Made by a program: the position numbers and the translations under genes
Part shown: positions 1 through 7,081 of the stretch, piece after piece
How positions within the stretch are numbered: the stretch's first letter is position 1
Layout: the number at the start of each line of letters is the position of its first letter
Notes under the pieces: generated by a model
Seen by the model: the letters and a program-made list of their open reading frames with translations, nothing else
Database searches by the model: none
Told to the model about the DNA's origin: nothing
NCBI GenBank assembly: GCA_002336845.1
Contig: DDEX01000064.1
Span: 22,573 to 61,260 of the forward strand
DNA from: Rhodobacteraceae bacterium UBA1943
GTDB lineage: Bacteria > Pseudomonadota > Alphaproteobacteria > Rhodobacterales > Rhodobacteraceae
Direction: 5' to 3'
Length of the DNA: 38,688 bases

Positions 1-3
1 GTC

Positions 4-21
4 GGGCCGGCTTCCCGGCCC
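4..21 (-). terminator. hairpin after the cytosine methyltransferase gene
   Basis: A perfect 7-bp stem GGGCCGG/CCGGCCC with a 4-base loop starts 8 bases past the stop codon at 29. It is a likely transcription end for the modification cassette. No T-tract can be judged because the window ends here. Confidence 0.4.
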
Positions 22-28
22 GCGCGCA

Positions 29-952
29 TCACGCCCGCTCTAACTCCGCCTTCAACATCCTCCACGCCCTTGCCGCAGCCAGCGGGACCACCCCGTTACC
101 GGCCGCAGCGGATCGGTCCAGCCAGGTGGCCACCCCATCACCCAGTCGGTGAATTCCGGGTTTAAGCCCAGGAGACCGTCCGAGAGTTTTTCCCCATTCA
201 ACAAGGTCACCCGGCATCGGTGGGAATAAATCGGTCGCTGGGGTGTCCAGCCCGCCGCCAGCATCATCTCCCACATCAGCGTCCAGGACAAAGCTGCGTT
301 CTTCAACCCCACCTGGCTGCCCGTCTGGTTCAGGTCGTTCTTGAACACCAACCCGGTCTCGGGGCTCAGCTGAATGCAGGCCCGGTTGCCCTGACTCTTG
401 AAGGTCGGCGTGGGCCAGAATGAACATCCGTTCCCGGATGTGCGGCGCGCCGACTTCCGCCGCTGATACGACGCACGCTGCAACCCGGTAGCCCATGCCC
501 TGAAGCTCTCCGGCGACGTGGTCGAAACCGAGGGACAGATGGCCGGGGACGTTTTCAAAGAAGCACCATCGGGGGGCGACTTCGCGAACGATCCTGGCGA
601 CCTCGGGCCAGAGGTGGCGGGGGTCATCCTTGCCGAGGCGGTTACCGGCCAGGCTGAAGGGCTGGCAGGGATAACCGGCAGAGATGAGATGAACGCGGCC
701 GCGCCAAGCTCGGCCGTCGAAGGATCGCAGATCGTCCCATACAGGAGCCGCAGCCAGGGACGCGTCTGCCATCCGCGCCACGAGAGAGGCCGCGGCGAAA
801 CCGTTTCGCTCGACATAACACACAGTTCGGTATCCGGGCTCTGCGAGGTGCAGGCCGAGATCAAGGCCTCCGACACCGGCGCAAAGGCTGATGCCGCGAA
901 GCTCTTCATGTCTTTCGGTGGGATGAACAGCCACACGAGACGTCCTTTCCAT
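29..952 (-). CDS. C5-cytosine DNA methyltransferase (Dcm type)
   Basis: Transfers a methyl group from SAM to C5 of cytosine, probably protecting phage DNA from restriction. Motif I (LCAGVGGLDLGL, about residues 23-34), motif IV with catalytic Cys96 (GYPCQPFS), motif VI (FFENV, 131-135), motif VIII (HIRERMFI) and the C-terminal GNGVVPLAAA motif are all present, so all 307 residues look functional. The target-recognition part is short. The first ATG (952) lies inside the upstream com-like gene and directly behind a small hairpin; a GTG at 934 with a GGAAAGGA ribosome site is an equally good start and would shorten the protein by six residues. Position and overlap copy the Mu com-mom pair, so translation may depend on the Com-like protein. 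A second frame is open across the whole gene on the same strand (see findings). Confidence 0.9.
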   Translation of the reverse strand: MERTSRVAVHPTERHEELRGISLCAGVGGLDLGLHLAEPGYRTVCYVERNGFAAASLVARMADASLAAAPVWDDLRSFDGRAWRGRVHLISAGYPCQPFSLAGNRLGKDDPRHLWPEVARIVREVAPRWCFFENVPGHLSLGFDHVAGELQGMGYRVAACVVSAAEVGAPHIRERMFILAHADLQESGQPGLHSAEPRDRVGVQERPEPDGQPGGVEERSFVLDADVGDDAGGGLDTPATDLFPPMPGDLVEWGKTLGRSPGLKPGIHRLGDGVATWLDRSAAAGNGVVPLAAARAWRMLKAELERA

Positions 953-1112
953 CGCGGTCTTGCCGCTGCGGGTTCGGGCTCTCGGGCCTCAGATGATTGA
1001 AGGCGGAACAGCGGGGGCATTTGATCTGCACCGCCCCGGCAAATGCGCCTGCCGTCATTTTGAACAGCAGGCGCTGGCATCCGCAACAGCGGATTTCGGT
1101 CCAGTGGGTCAA
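906..1112 (-). CDS. com: Com-like zinc-finger translational regulator
   Basis: 68 residues resembling Mu Com, a small zinc-binding RNA-binding protein that opens the mom mRNA for translation. The N-terminal half carries IRCCGCQRLLFK and KCPRC: paired cysteines C9/C12 and C32/C35, spaced as in Com, with the typical 'RC..C..LLFK' opening. The start is TTG at 1112, overlapping the Dam-type gene stop (TTGA) behind a GGTGGAAAG ribosome site. The 3' end runs 47 bases into the cytosine methyltransferase gene, the same head-over-tail overlap as com/mom. The last 25 residues are polar and probably serve mainly as overlap with the next gene. Family assignment is by pattern recognition; the regulated target being the downstream C5-methyltransferase is inference. 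Confidence 0.8.
   Translation of the reverse strand: MTHWTEIRCCGCQRLLFKMTAGAFAGAVQIKCPRCSAFNHLRPESPNPQRQDRDGKDVSCGCSSHRKT
954..966 (-). promoter_or_regulatory. possible Com-responsive hairpin at methyltransferase start
   Basis: On the coding strand GCGG-CAAGA-CCGC forms a short hairpin ending one base before the ATG at 952. A structure occluding the start codon is what Com relieves in Mu mom mRNA. The stem is only 4 bp, so this is tentative. Confidence 0.25.
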
Positions 1113-1921
1113 AACTTTCCACCCCGGATCAGCAGCTCGCCCCGTTCGCCCCGGCTCCCTGCCTGCTTGCCGATGGTATAGGTGGTCGCCACCTCCTCGA
1201 TCTGCGCCCAGGCGAAGATTTCGCGGATCTCGGGCACATCGTTGATCGAAAGGAGGAAGCCACCCTTGATGCCTGTCAGGATATCAGCCAGCCGCTGGAA
1301 ATCCTGACGGCTGAACAGGGCCTTTCCATAGACCCCTTCCGAGCCCCAATACGGCGGGTCGAGATAAAACAGCGTCCCGGCCGCATCATAGCGGCGGATG
1401 AACTCGCCGAAGTCGAGGCATTCGATGATCACCCCGGCGAGGCGGCTGTGCAGGTCTTCCAGCATCGGCTCCAGGGTGGTCAGGTTGAACCTGCCGGGCC
1501 GGTCGGCCGACACCCCGAAATTCCGCCCCGAAACCTTGCCGCCAAAGGCCGTGCGCTGCAGGTACAGGAAGCGCGCTGCGCGCTCGAGGTCGGTCAGGGT
1601 CTCGGGGTTGGTATCGACCAGGCGGTTGAATTCGACCCGCGTGGTCAGCTGGAATCGCAGCGTGTCGAGGAACTGGGGATAATGCCGCTGAAGGATGCGG
1701 AAGAGGTTGGCCACGTCCCGGCCGGCATCGTTGATGACTTCAGCCCGCGGACGTGATGTCCGTCGTAGGAAAATGCCGCCCATGCCGACGAAGGGCTCGG
1801 CATAGGTGGTGCAGGGCATGGTGTCGAGGATCGCGCAGACCCGCTTGGCGAGGTTGCGCTTGCCGCCGATCCAGGGGGCCACAGGGTCCACGGGATCGAC
1901 GGGCGTTAAGCGATTGTTCAT
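1109..1921 (-). CDS. DNA N6-adenine methyltransferase (Dam/D12 class)
   Basis: 270 residues. N-terminal WIGGKRNLAKRV and AEPFVGMGG form the SAM-binding motif I region of D12-class enzymes; the catalytic DPPY motif occurs as YLDPPYWG about two thirds along. The length is normal for this class. It opens a three-gene cassette (this gene, com-like, cytosine methyltransferase) with overlapping stops and starts. The ATG at 1921 has an AAGAGG-like ribosome site about nine bases upstream. It should methylate adenine in a short target, adding protection from host restriction. The cassette is separated from the tail fibre gene by a hairpin-rich gap, so it probably has its own late promoter, as mom does in Mu. 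Confidence 0.92.
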   Translation of the reverse strand: MNNRLTPVDPVDPVAPWIGGKRNLAKRVCAILDTMPCTTYAEPFVGMGGIFLRRTSRPRAEVINDAGRDVANLFRILQRHYPQFLDTLRFQLTTRVEFNRLVDTNPETLTDLERAARFLYLQRTAFGGKVSGRNFGVSADRPGRFNLTTLEPMLEDLHSRLAGVIIECLDFGEFIRRYDAAGTLFYLDPPYWGSEGVYGKALFSRQDFQRLADILTGIKGGFLLSINDVPEIREIFAWAQIEEVATTYTIGKQAGSRGERGELLIRGGKF

Positions 1922-2065
1922 CCGAATCGTGCCTCTTGCCGGTGCCCCCTTTGGGGGTGAACGCGGCCATAAGCACTGGCTGGTCGGCGGGGGTCAGTAA
2001 CCCGTTCCCCGAGCCGGAGGGGTGGTTGCTGCCATCCCCTCCGGCCGTTCTTGCGGCCGTTCTTG
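1922..2065. other. intergenic gap before the modification cassette
   Basis: Contains a CCCCCTTTGGGGG palindrome (1945-1957), a long hairpin (2014-2044) and a direct repeat of AAGAACGGCC on the minus strand just after the fibre gene stop. A promoter for the methyltransferase cassette is expected here by analogy with Pmom, but I see no copy of the 25-bp palindrome found upstream of the lysozyme and protease genes. Confidence 0.5.
2014..2044 (-). terminator. strong hairpin after tail-fibre gene
   Basis: Nine-base arms CCGGAGGGG (2014-2022) and CCCCTCCGG (2036-2044) around a 13-base loop, 22 bases past the fibre stop at 2066. Likely ends the late tail transcript; no U-tract follows, so it may be a processing or attenuation hairpin instead. 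Confidence 0.5.
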
Positions 2066-5000
2066 TCAGGCGGCGATGCGCAAAGCGCCCGCGTCCGTCC
2101 GGGTTCGGGTGCGGCCGCGCAGATCGAACTTGCACAGCATTCGATCCGGCATCACGTCATAGGCCACAGAAGCGGCACCAGTTGTGATCTCGTAGCTGCC
2201 CCCGCCCGCACCAGACCCAGAGGCCGACGCGTTTACTGCGAACCCGGGGTCGATGAAGGTGGTCTGATCTGGCGGCAGCACCGAGGCGATGCCGTCGAAT
2301 TCATGCGGGAAGTTCGTCAGCCACAGCGTGACGTTCCCCCCACAATTGACGCCCCAGGTGAACTGCCAGTTGCCGACGTGCAGCGCCTGCTCTTCTGACG
2401 TGGCCCCGGCGATGGTGAAGAGGTCGCCTTTCGATGCCCGCATGCAGCCCCAGATATTGGCGAGGTCAGCTATATTCTCATGGGTCCGATACGTGCCAAG
2501 CGTCTCGTCGTAGCGCGTATTCGACCTCGATCCGCCCGGTCCGCCGCCGATGACGGTATTGTGCATCTCAACATAATGGTCGGTCGAGCCAGAGTTGCTG
2601 TCAGCCGATACGCTGAGGATCGGCACGTTGCCGGTGCCTGTCGATTCAATGATGTTCTGCACCACGCATTCGGCGGTCTGATCGGCCAGCGCGTTATTGG
2701 TCGGTGCCCATTTAAGGATTTCATTGAAGCACATGAAGGCAGGCTGGGGCGTGCCGATGGTCGCCACAGTCCGCTGAATGCCCGGATTCTGGATGTAGTT
2801 GCCGAAGAATGCGCGGACGTCGAAACCGTTGGTGGCATTGGCGTTGTTGGGTTGATAGACGCCCCGCATGATCTGGTTGCCGCCATTCAGACCCGCGCCG
2901 CCCGCATGGGTCAGCCCATAGATGCGACCCTCGCAGGCGGTCGAATAGTTCAGGGTGCCCGTCAGATCACAATCTTCCCAATCCATCTCGCCCACGTATT
3001 GGATGCCGGTCGAGACCGACAGCACCACCAGATCCTTGAAGGCAACACTGCCGACAGGCAGGCCATAAAGCGTGGTGTCGCGGCCGATGTAGCTGATACC
3101 GCCTGCGCCAGACAGGGTTGCCACAGCGCGCGACACCGTTGGGTCATGGGTGATCGTCACGGCGCAGAACCGCTGCGAGGGCCGGTTGCTCGATCCGGTC
3201 GCCCAGTTGCCCCCTGTGACAGCTTCAGCCAGCCATATCTGTGCGCCGTCGACGTTGGTCGAGTTGTTCTTGAACCAGAGGAGCGCCTGGTAGATCGAGG
3301 CGAAGGGTGCAGCCCGCGCAGCAGCAGGATCGCGGCTGACGACACCCCCGGAAGTGCCGGTCGACGGCTTCACAACCGCGATGCGCGGCGTGTTGAAGTC
3401 GGTCAGGTTCTTGGTGTAACGGCGCGGGCTGAAGCGCCAGCGATCAGTCTCCGAGGCGCTGTCATAGATCGATGCGCCCGTGCCCAGCCAAGGGATCACC
3501 TCGGCATTGAGGGTGATGTCGCCCTCTGTCAGCGAACTGATATCGAGGCTGCACCGATAGACCAGCACCGCCTGGTTGGCGAGGCTCTTGGGGCTTACCG
3601 TCATATCCCCAACGACCTGTGTCACGGTATTCGTTCCATCGGTGGCGCGGAATCGGACGGCGGCGACGAACTGTCCATTTCTGGCCTGCTTGTGGATGGC
3701 AACAACCTCCTGCACCAGCGTATTGCCGACGATCCGTCGATCCGGCAGACCCCAGCGGGCTTTGGGCTTCGGGGAAACGCGGGTCGAGTTGTTGGTGCCG
3801 CCGCCGGGCAGGGTTGCGCCCGCCAGCACATAGTTTGTCATCGCGGAAACAGAGACCCGTGTGCCAGTACCGGCCGTGCGCAGGCGTTTGGTGATCTTGA
3901 TACGGTCGGAGTGGTAGGTCGCACTGCCAGATGTGTCATAACCCGGCTGCAGCGCGCGGAAGTAGTGCTGGGTCGTTTCGTCCTTGGTCGGGGTGCGATC
4001 AGCCGTCGATGCATCGGTCACGGCCGACCATCCATCGGCGCGCACCTGGGTGACGGCAACCAGCGTCCCCAGATCAGCCGGGGGAGGCGTGACGATCTGC
4101 GATCTGATCCAGGTGGTGGCACCATAGAGGTCCGAGACGCCGGCGCCGACGACCGGGATGAACTCTTCCATCAAGTCACCATCGCCCGGCCACAGGCTGC
4201 CACCAGAGGCAGCCGAGGCGTTGATATAGTTGTCGGTGATCGAGCCCGTGGCGTAGACCGTGCCCGGCTTGTACTCGGTCGAGGCGATGTTGCGCGTGAT
4301 CAGGCCGCCAAGCGTCGACACGATGTACAGGGTGCCCATCAGGCTGTTGTTGGTGATCAGCGTGCCTCGCGATGGAACCTCGACCTGCAATTTGTTGACC
4401 AGCACGGTGCGGATCATGTTGTCGTGGAAGGCGCAGTCGACATAACCCTCGAAATGTCGCGCGTCAGTCCAGATCACGCCCTGCGACCCCATCGTGTCGA
4501 ACATGCGGTTCCGTCTGAAGGCAAAGCGCTTCGGGGTGCCGCCGAAGTTGGTCAGCCCGTATATCTGGAAGCAATCAGGGTGGACGTCGGCAGGAACAGT
4601 GACCGCGACGGTGCGCAGATGGAGGTTTTCTTCGATGATCAGATCGGCGGCAAAGCCGTACATCCGGCCCTGATCACCGGCACCGTCCTTGAAGGTGTTC
4701 CAGCTGATCAAGCTGCCAGCCGAATTGCGAATCGACAGACCGTAGCGTGACTCGCCCAGATCGAAGGTATTGCCCTTGACCACGACCTCGGCGATCTCCA
4801 GCGAGACGTTGTTGTTGAACGTGCAGTTTTCCAGCCGCGCGATCGACGCCGAGGAGAGGAGCTTGGTCTCACCCGTGACGCGGACGCCTTCGAGATACAT
4901 GCCCCTGCGGGTCGATCCAGACATCGTGATGTCGGAAAACACCGCCATGGCCGGGTTTGCTGCCTTCAGCTTGACCGGGGTTGTCAGGTTCTTGCCCCAG

Positions 5001-6082
5001 GTGAGCGAGCCATAAGACCCATCCGCCAAGAGGAAGACCTCCCCGCCCACCGCCGCCGCCAGCGCAGTGTCGAGGGCAGCGCGCGAGGCGATGGCTGTAG
5101 GCGCTGCCCAACTGATCGCGGCCGAAACCGTGGTAGTAGTGGTGTCAGCCGCCGAGCCGAAGGCGTTGCTGACTGCTCCGCTCAGGACCAGTGCCTTGGC
5201 GGCCCCATCTGCCGGAACGGTGAAGGACCGCACGTTGCCCTTGCCGTCGAGGCTGACCGGGCTGCCATCAAAGGTCAGGGTTGTGCTGTCGAGCGCCGGA
5301 TGGGGATATCCACGGGTCTCGATCGACAGGATTGCCTTTTCGCCGGGGCGCAGAACCGTCGGCTTGATCCTGACAGTGATCGCGGCCGCACCTGCGATCC
5401 ACTCTTTCGCCCAACTATCGGTATTTGCGGGATAGGGGCCGTCGCCATAGGCATTGCTCCCAAACACCATGAAGGCGGCGCGACGGCCAGCCAGGGCAGG
5501 CAGATCGACAACATAGGCCCCTGCCGATGGAGTTTCAGAAAGAAGTTGCACCGTCTCGATACCCTCAGGGGTCATGGTGCGTAGCCAGAGCTCTTCAGAA
5601 TTCGGGGGCACCGAGGTGACGTTGACGGTCATCCGCCCGCTGATGGTGACATGGTTGGATACGCTGAACCCGGCATTGGCAGTAATCAGCGCACCCGTTA
5701 CGCTGGCATTGGCAACGTCCGAAGAGATCGGACCGCCGCCAGGACCGGTGGCATCAACCTGCCAGGTCAAGGCTCCCATCGCGGTCGCAGTATAGATCAG
5801 CTCTCCCGTCAGCGGATCGACAGCGATCTGGCTCGTCACATCTGTGGCCCCGCGCATCAGGCGGCCGGAGAGAGTAATAGGTCCGGTTCCCGCGACGACC
5901 CCCTCGGTCAAAATGAAAACGGTGCCGACCGGGCCGCTGGGCGGGCTTATCGTCGGCTGGGCTGCCCAGGACGGTGCGATGACTGTTGGCGTGCCGGTCT
6001 GGTGCCAGACCTCCCGGCCACCCCTGTTCGCGCTGACAATGCGGCGGCTGCCGGCATAAAGACGGAAGAAGCGACCAAACAT
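2066..6082 (-). CDS. large tail fibre/spike with beta-helix region
   Basis: 1338 residues, the last tail gene before the modification cassette. The N-terminal ~110 residues are likely the virion anchor (MFGRFFRLYAG start, then proline- and glycine-rich Ig-like segments). Around residues 330-620 there are repeated short strand-turn units (for example ARLENCTFNNN, VVKGNTFDLG, ISWNTFKDG, LITNNSLMG) typical of right-handed parallel beta-helices in phage spikes and pectate-lyase-like proteins. A second such stretch appears around residues 940-1180. The C-terminus is a compact, strand-rich tail. No catalytic residues can be named, so whether it cuts host polysaccharide is open. It starts one base after the preceding gene stop with an AGGAGG ribosome site. 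Role: host-surface recognition, inferred from size, fold pattern and position. Confidence 0.75.
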   Translation of the reverse strand: MFGRFFRLYAGSRRIVSANRGGREVWHQTGTPTVIAPSWAAQPTISPPSGPVGTVFILTEGVVAGTGPITLSGRLMRGATDVTSQIAVDPLTGELIYTATAMGALTWQVDATGPGGGPISSDVANASVTGALITANAGFSVSNHVTISGRMTVNVTSVPPNSEELWLRTMTPEGIETVQLLSETPSAGAYVVDLPALAGRRAAFMVFGSNAYGDGPYPANTDSWAKEWIAGAAAITVRIKPTVLRPGEKAILSIETRGYPHPALDSTTLTFDGSPVSLDGKGNVRSFTVPADGAAKALVLSGAVSNAFGSAADTTTTTVSAAISWAAPTAIASRAALDTALAAAVGGEVFLLADGSYGSLTWGKNLTTPVKLKAANPAMAVFSDITMSGSTRRGMYLEGVRVTGETKLLSSASIARLENCTFNNNVSLEIAEVVVKGNTFDLGESRYGLSIRNSAGSLISWNTFKDGAGDQGRMYGFAADLIIEENLHLRTVAVTVPADVHPDCFQIYGLTNFGGTPKRFAFRRNRMFDTMGSQGVIWTDARHFEGYVDCAFHDNMIRTVLVNKLQVEVPSRGTLITNNSLMGTLYIVSTLGGLITRNIASTEYKPGTVYATGSITDNYINASAASGGSLWPGDGDLMEEFIPVVGAGVSDLYGATTWIRSQIVTPPPADLGTLVAVTQVRADGWSAVTDASTADRTPTKDETTQHYFRALQPGYDTSGSATYHSDRIKITKRLRTAGTGTRVSVSAMTNYVLAGATLPGGGTNNSTRVSPKPKARWGLPDRRIVGNTLVQEVVAIHKQARNGQFVAAVRFRATDGTNTVTQVVGDMTVSPKSLANQAVLVYRCSLDISSLTEGDITLNAEVIPWLGTGASIYDSASETDRWRFSPRRYTKNLTDFNTPRIAVVKPSTGTSGGVVSRDPAAARAAPFASIYQALLWFKNNSTNVDGAQIWLAEAVTGGNWATGSSNRPSQRFCAVTITHDPTVSRAVATLSGAGGISYIGRDTTLYGLPVGSVAFKDLVVLSVSTGIQYVGEMDWEDCDLTGTLNYSTACEGRIYGLTHAGGAGLNGGNQIMRGVYQPNNANATNGFDVRAFFGNYIQNPGIQRTVATIGTPQPAFMCFNEILKWAPTNNALADQTAECVVQNIIESTGTGNVPILSVSADSNSGSTDHYVEMHNTVIGGGPGGSRSNTRYDETLGTYRTHENIADLANIWGCMRASKGDLFTIAGATSEEQALHVGNWQFTWGVNCGGNVTLWLTNFPHEFDGIASVLPPDQTTFIDPGFAVNASASGSGAGGGSYEITTGAASVAYDVMPDRMLCKFDLRGRTRTRTDAGALRIAA

Positions 6083-6083
6083 C

Positions 6084-6515
6084 TCAGGCCTCCTGGATCA
6101 GGTAAAGAATGTCGGGATCAATGGTGGTCAGCGCCTCATAGGCGGCGAGGCTGAGGATCACCGTGCCCTTGAACCCGGGTGGAACGGGTACGCCCAGCAA
6201 ATCCTCGAGCTTCACGGCGGTGGCGCTTTCCGGTACGGAAATTGCTCCGATAGATTCTTCTCTGCTGTTCACCGTGCCGTCCTGGACACCCAGAAAGACG
6301 CCATAATGGGTCTGGCGGGTGCCGCGCGCGTTTGGCCACAGCGCGATGGTGAATGAGCCGTCGCCTGCGATGTCAGCCCGAACCGAGGTGGCGGGGATGG
6401 TGATGTCATTGTCGGTGTCAAATGCCGAGAGGACAAAACGAATATAGCCGCTGGGCGGGGCTGCGCCGCTTGGCAGCAGGATCGGGCCTTGGATCGTGGT
6501 TGTGGGCAGGGGCAT
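6084..6515 (-). CDS. tail-fibre-associated protein, small
   Basis: 143 residues, between the putative fibre accessory gene and the large fibre. The sequence (GPILLPSGAAPPSGYIRFVLSA start, alternating short strands, ending ILYLIQEA) looks like a beta-sandwich of the kind found at fibre bases or in baseplate-fibre adaptor proteins. No signal peptide or membrane segment. It is followed by the fibre gene after a single base, which suggests coupled synthesis and a shared structure. No firm family assignment. Confidence 0.55.
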   Translation of the reverse strand: MPLPTTTIQGPILLPSGAAPPSGYIRFVLSAFDTDNDITIPATSVRADIAGDGSFTIALWPNARGTRQTHYGVFLGVQDGTVNSREESIGAISVPESATAVKLEDLLGVPVPPGFKGTVILSLAAYEALTTIDPDILYLIQEA

Positions 6516-6541
6516 GTTGATCTCGCGGGTTTGGAGGTGAA

Positions 6542-7081
6542 TCAGGAGGTTCCGGTGGCCTGGTTGAACTGGGCGACTGCCGTGTCGATCTCAGCGGCGG
6601 TGGTGGCCGCTCCGATCGCGCCGATGGTGGACATGCGCAGGCCCTCGAGTTGGGCTGCGGTGGATTTCCAAAAGGCGGACATGGCGAGCCACAGCTGCGC
6701 AAGCTGCCAGGGCGTTTCGGCCGTGATGCCGACCTCCGCCGCGATCAGCGGGAAATCGGCCAGCGTGGCGGGTTCGTCGGGCAAGGCGATATAAGCGCGC
6801 GCTTCGTCTTCCTTGCGCAGGTACAGCATCTCTTGCCCAGGCAGGGTTGTGATCAATGCCGCGCGCATCTCTCCGACGCGGGTGTTGACGTGCGCCACAG
6901 CCCGCTGGCGCATCGGTTCGATCGACACCCGAACCAGCGCGCCGTCGATCACCCGCCAGGCTGTCAGGTCGCCAAGCTCTGCCTCAGGCAACTCGACATA
7001 CTGGCCAGAGCGGGGCGGCAGTGTGCCTGCGCTGGTGGCGCGCACCTCTCCGGTGGCCGGATCATGGATCACGAACATCAT
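6542..7081 (-). CDS. hypothetical tail protein, possible fibre assembly helper
   Basis: 179 residues starting at the ATG overlapping the tip-protein stop (ATGA at 7081). The first third holds short strands (VIHDPATGEVRAT, YVELPEAELGDLTAWRV); the rest is helical and rich in Ala/Glu, with YLRKEDEARAYIA, then FPLIAAEVGITAETPWQLAQL. That layout (short beta part, then a helix bundle about 100 residues long with a tyrosine and Lys-Glu-rich stretch) is shared by fibre-assembly and DUF4376-like proteins placed next to fibres. Assignment is by pattern and position only. Confidence 0.5.
   Translation of the reverse strand: MMFVIHDPATGEVRATSAGTLPPRSGQYVELPEAELGDLTAWRVIDGALVRVSIEPMRQRAVAHVNTRVGEMRAALITTLPGQEMLYLRKEDEARAYIALPDEPATLADFPLIAAEVGITAETPWQLAQLWLAMSAFWKSTAAQLEGLRMSTIGAIGAATTAAEIDTAVAQFNQATGTS

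Noticed and set aside
52..1122. 356-codon frame over the cytosine methyltransferase region as a separate gene
   Set aside because: The overlapped frame carries every C5-methyltransferase motif and the com-like gene explains 906-1112. Kept only as a finding about possible dual coding.
2480..4750. Long + strand open frame (756 codons) inside the fibre gene
   Set aside because: Antisense shadow of a GC-rich gene; composition is Arg/Gly/Ala-heavy without domain pattern and no ribosome site.
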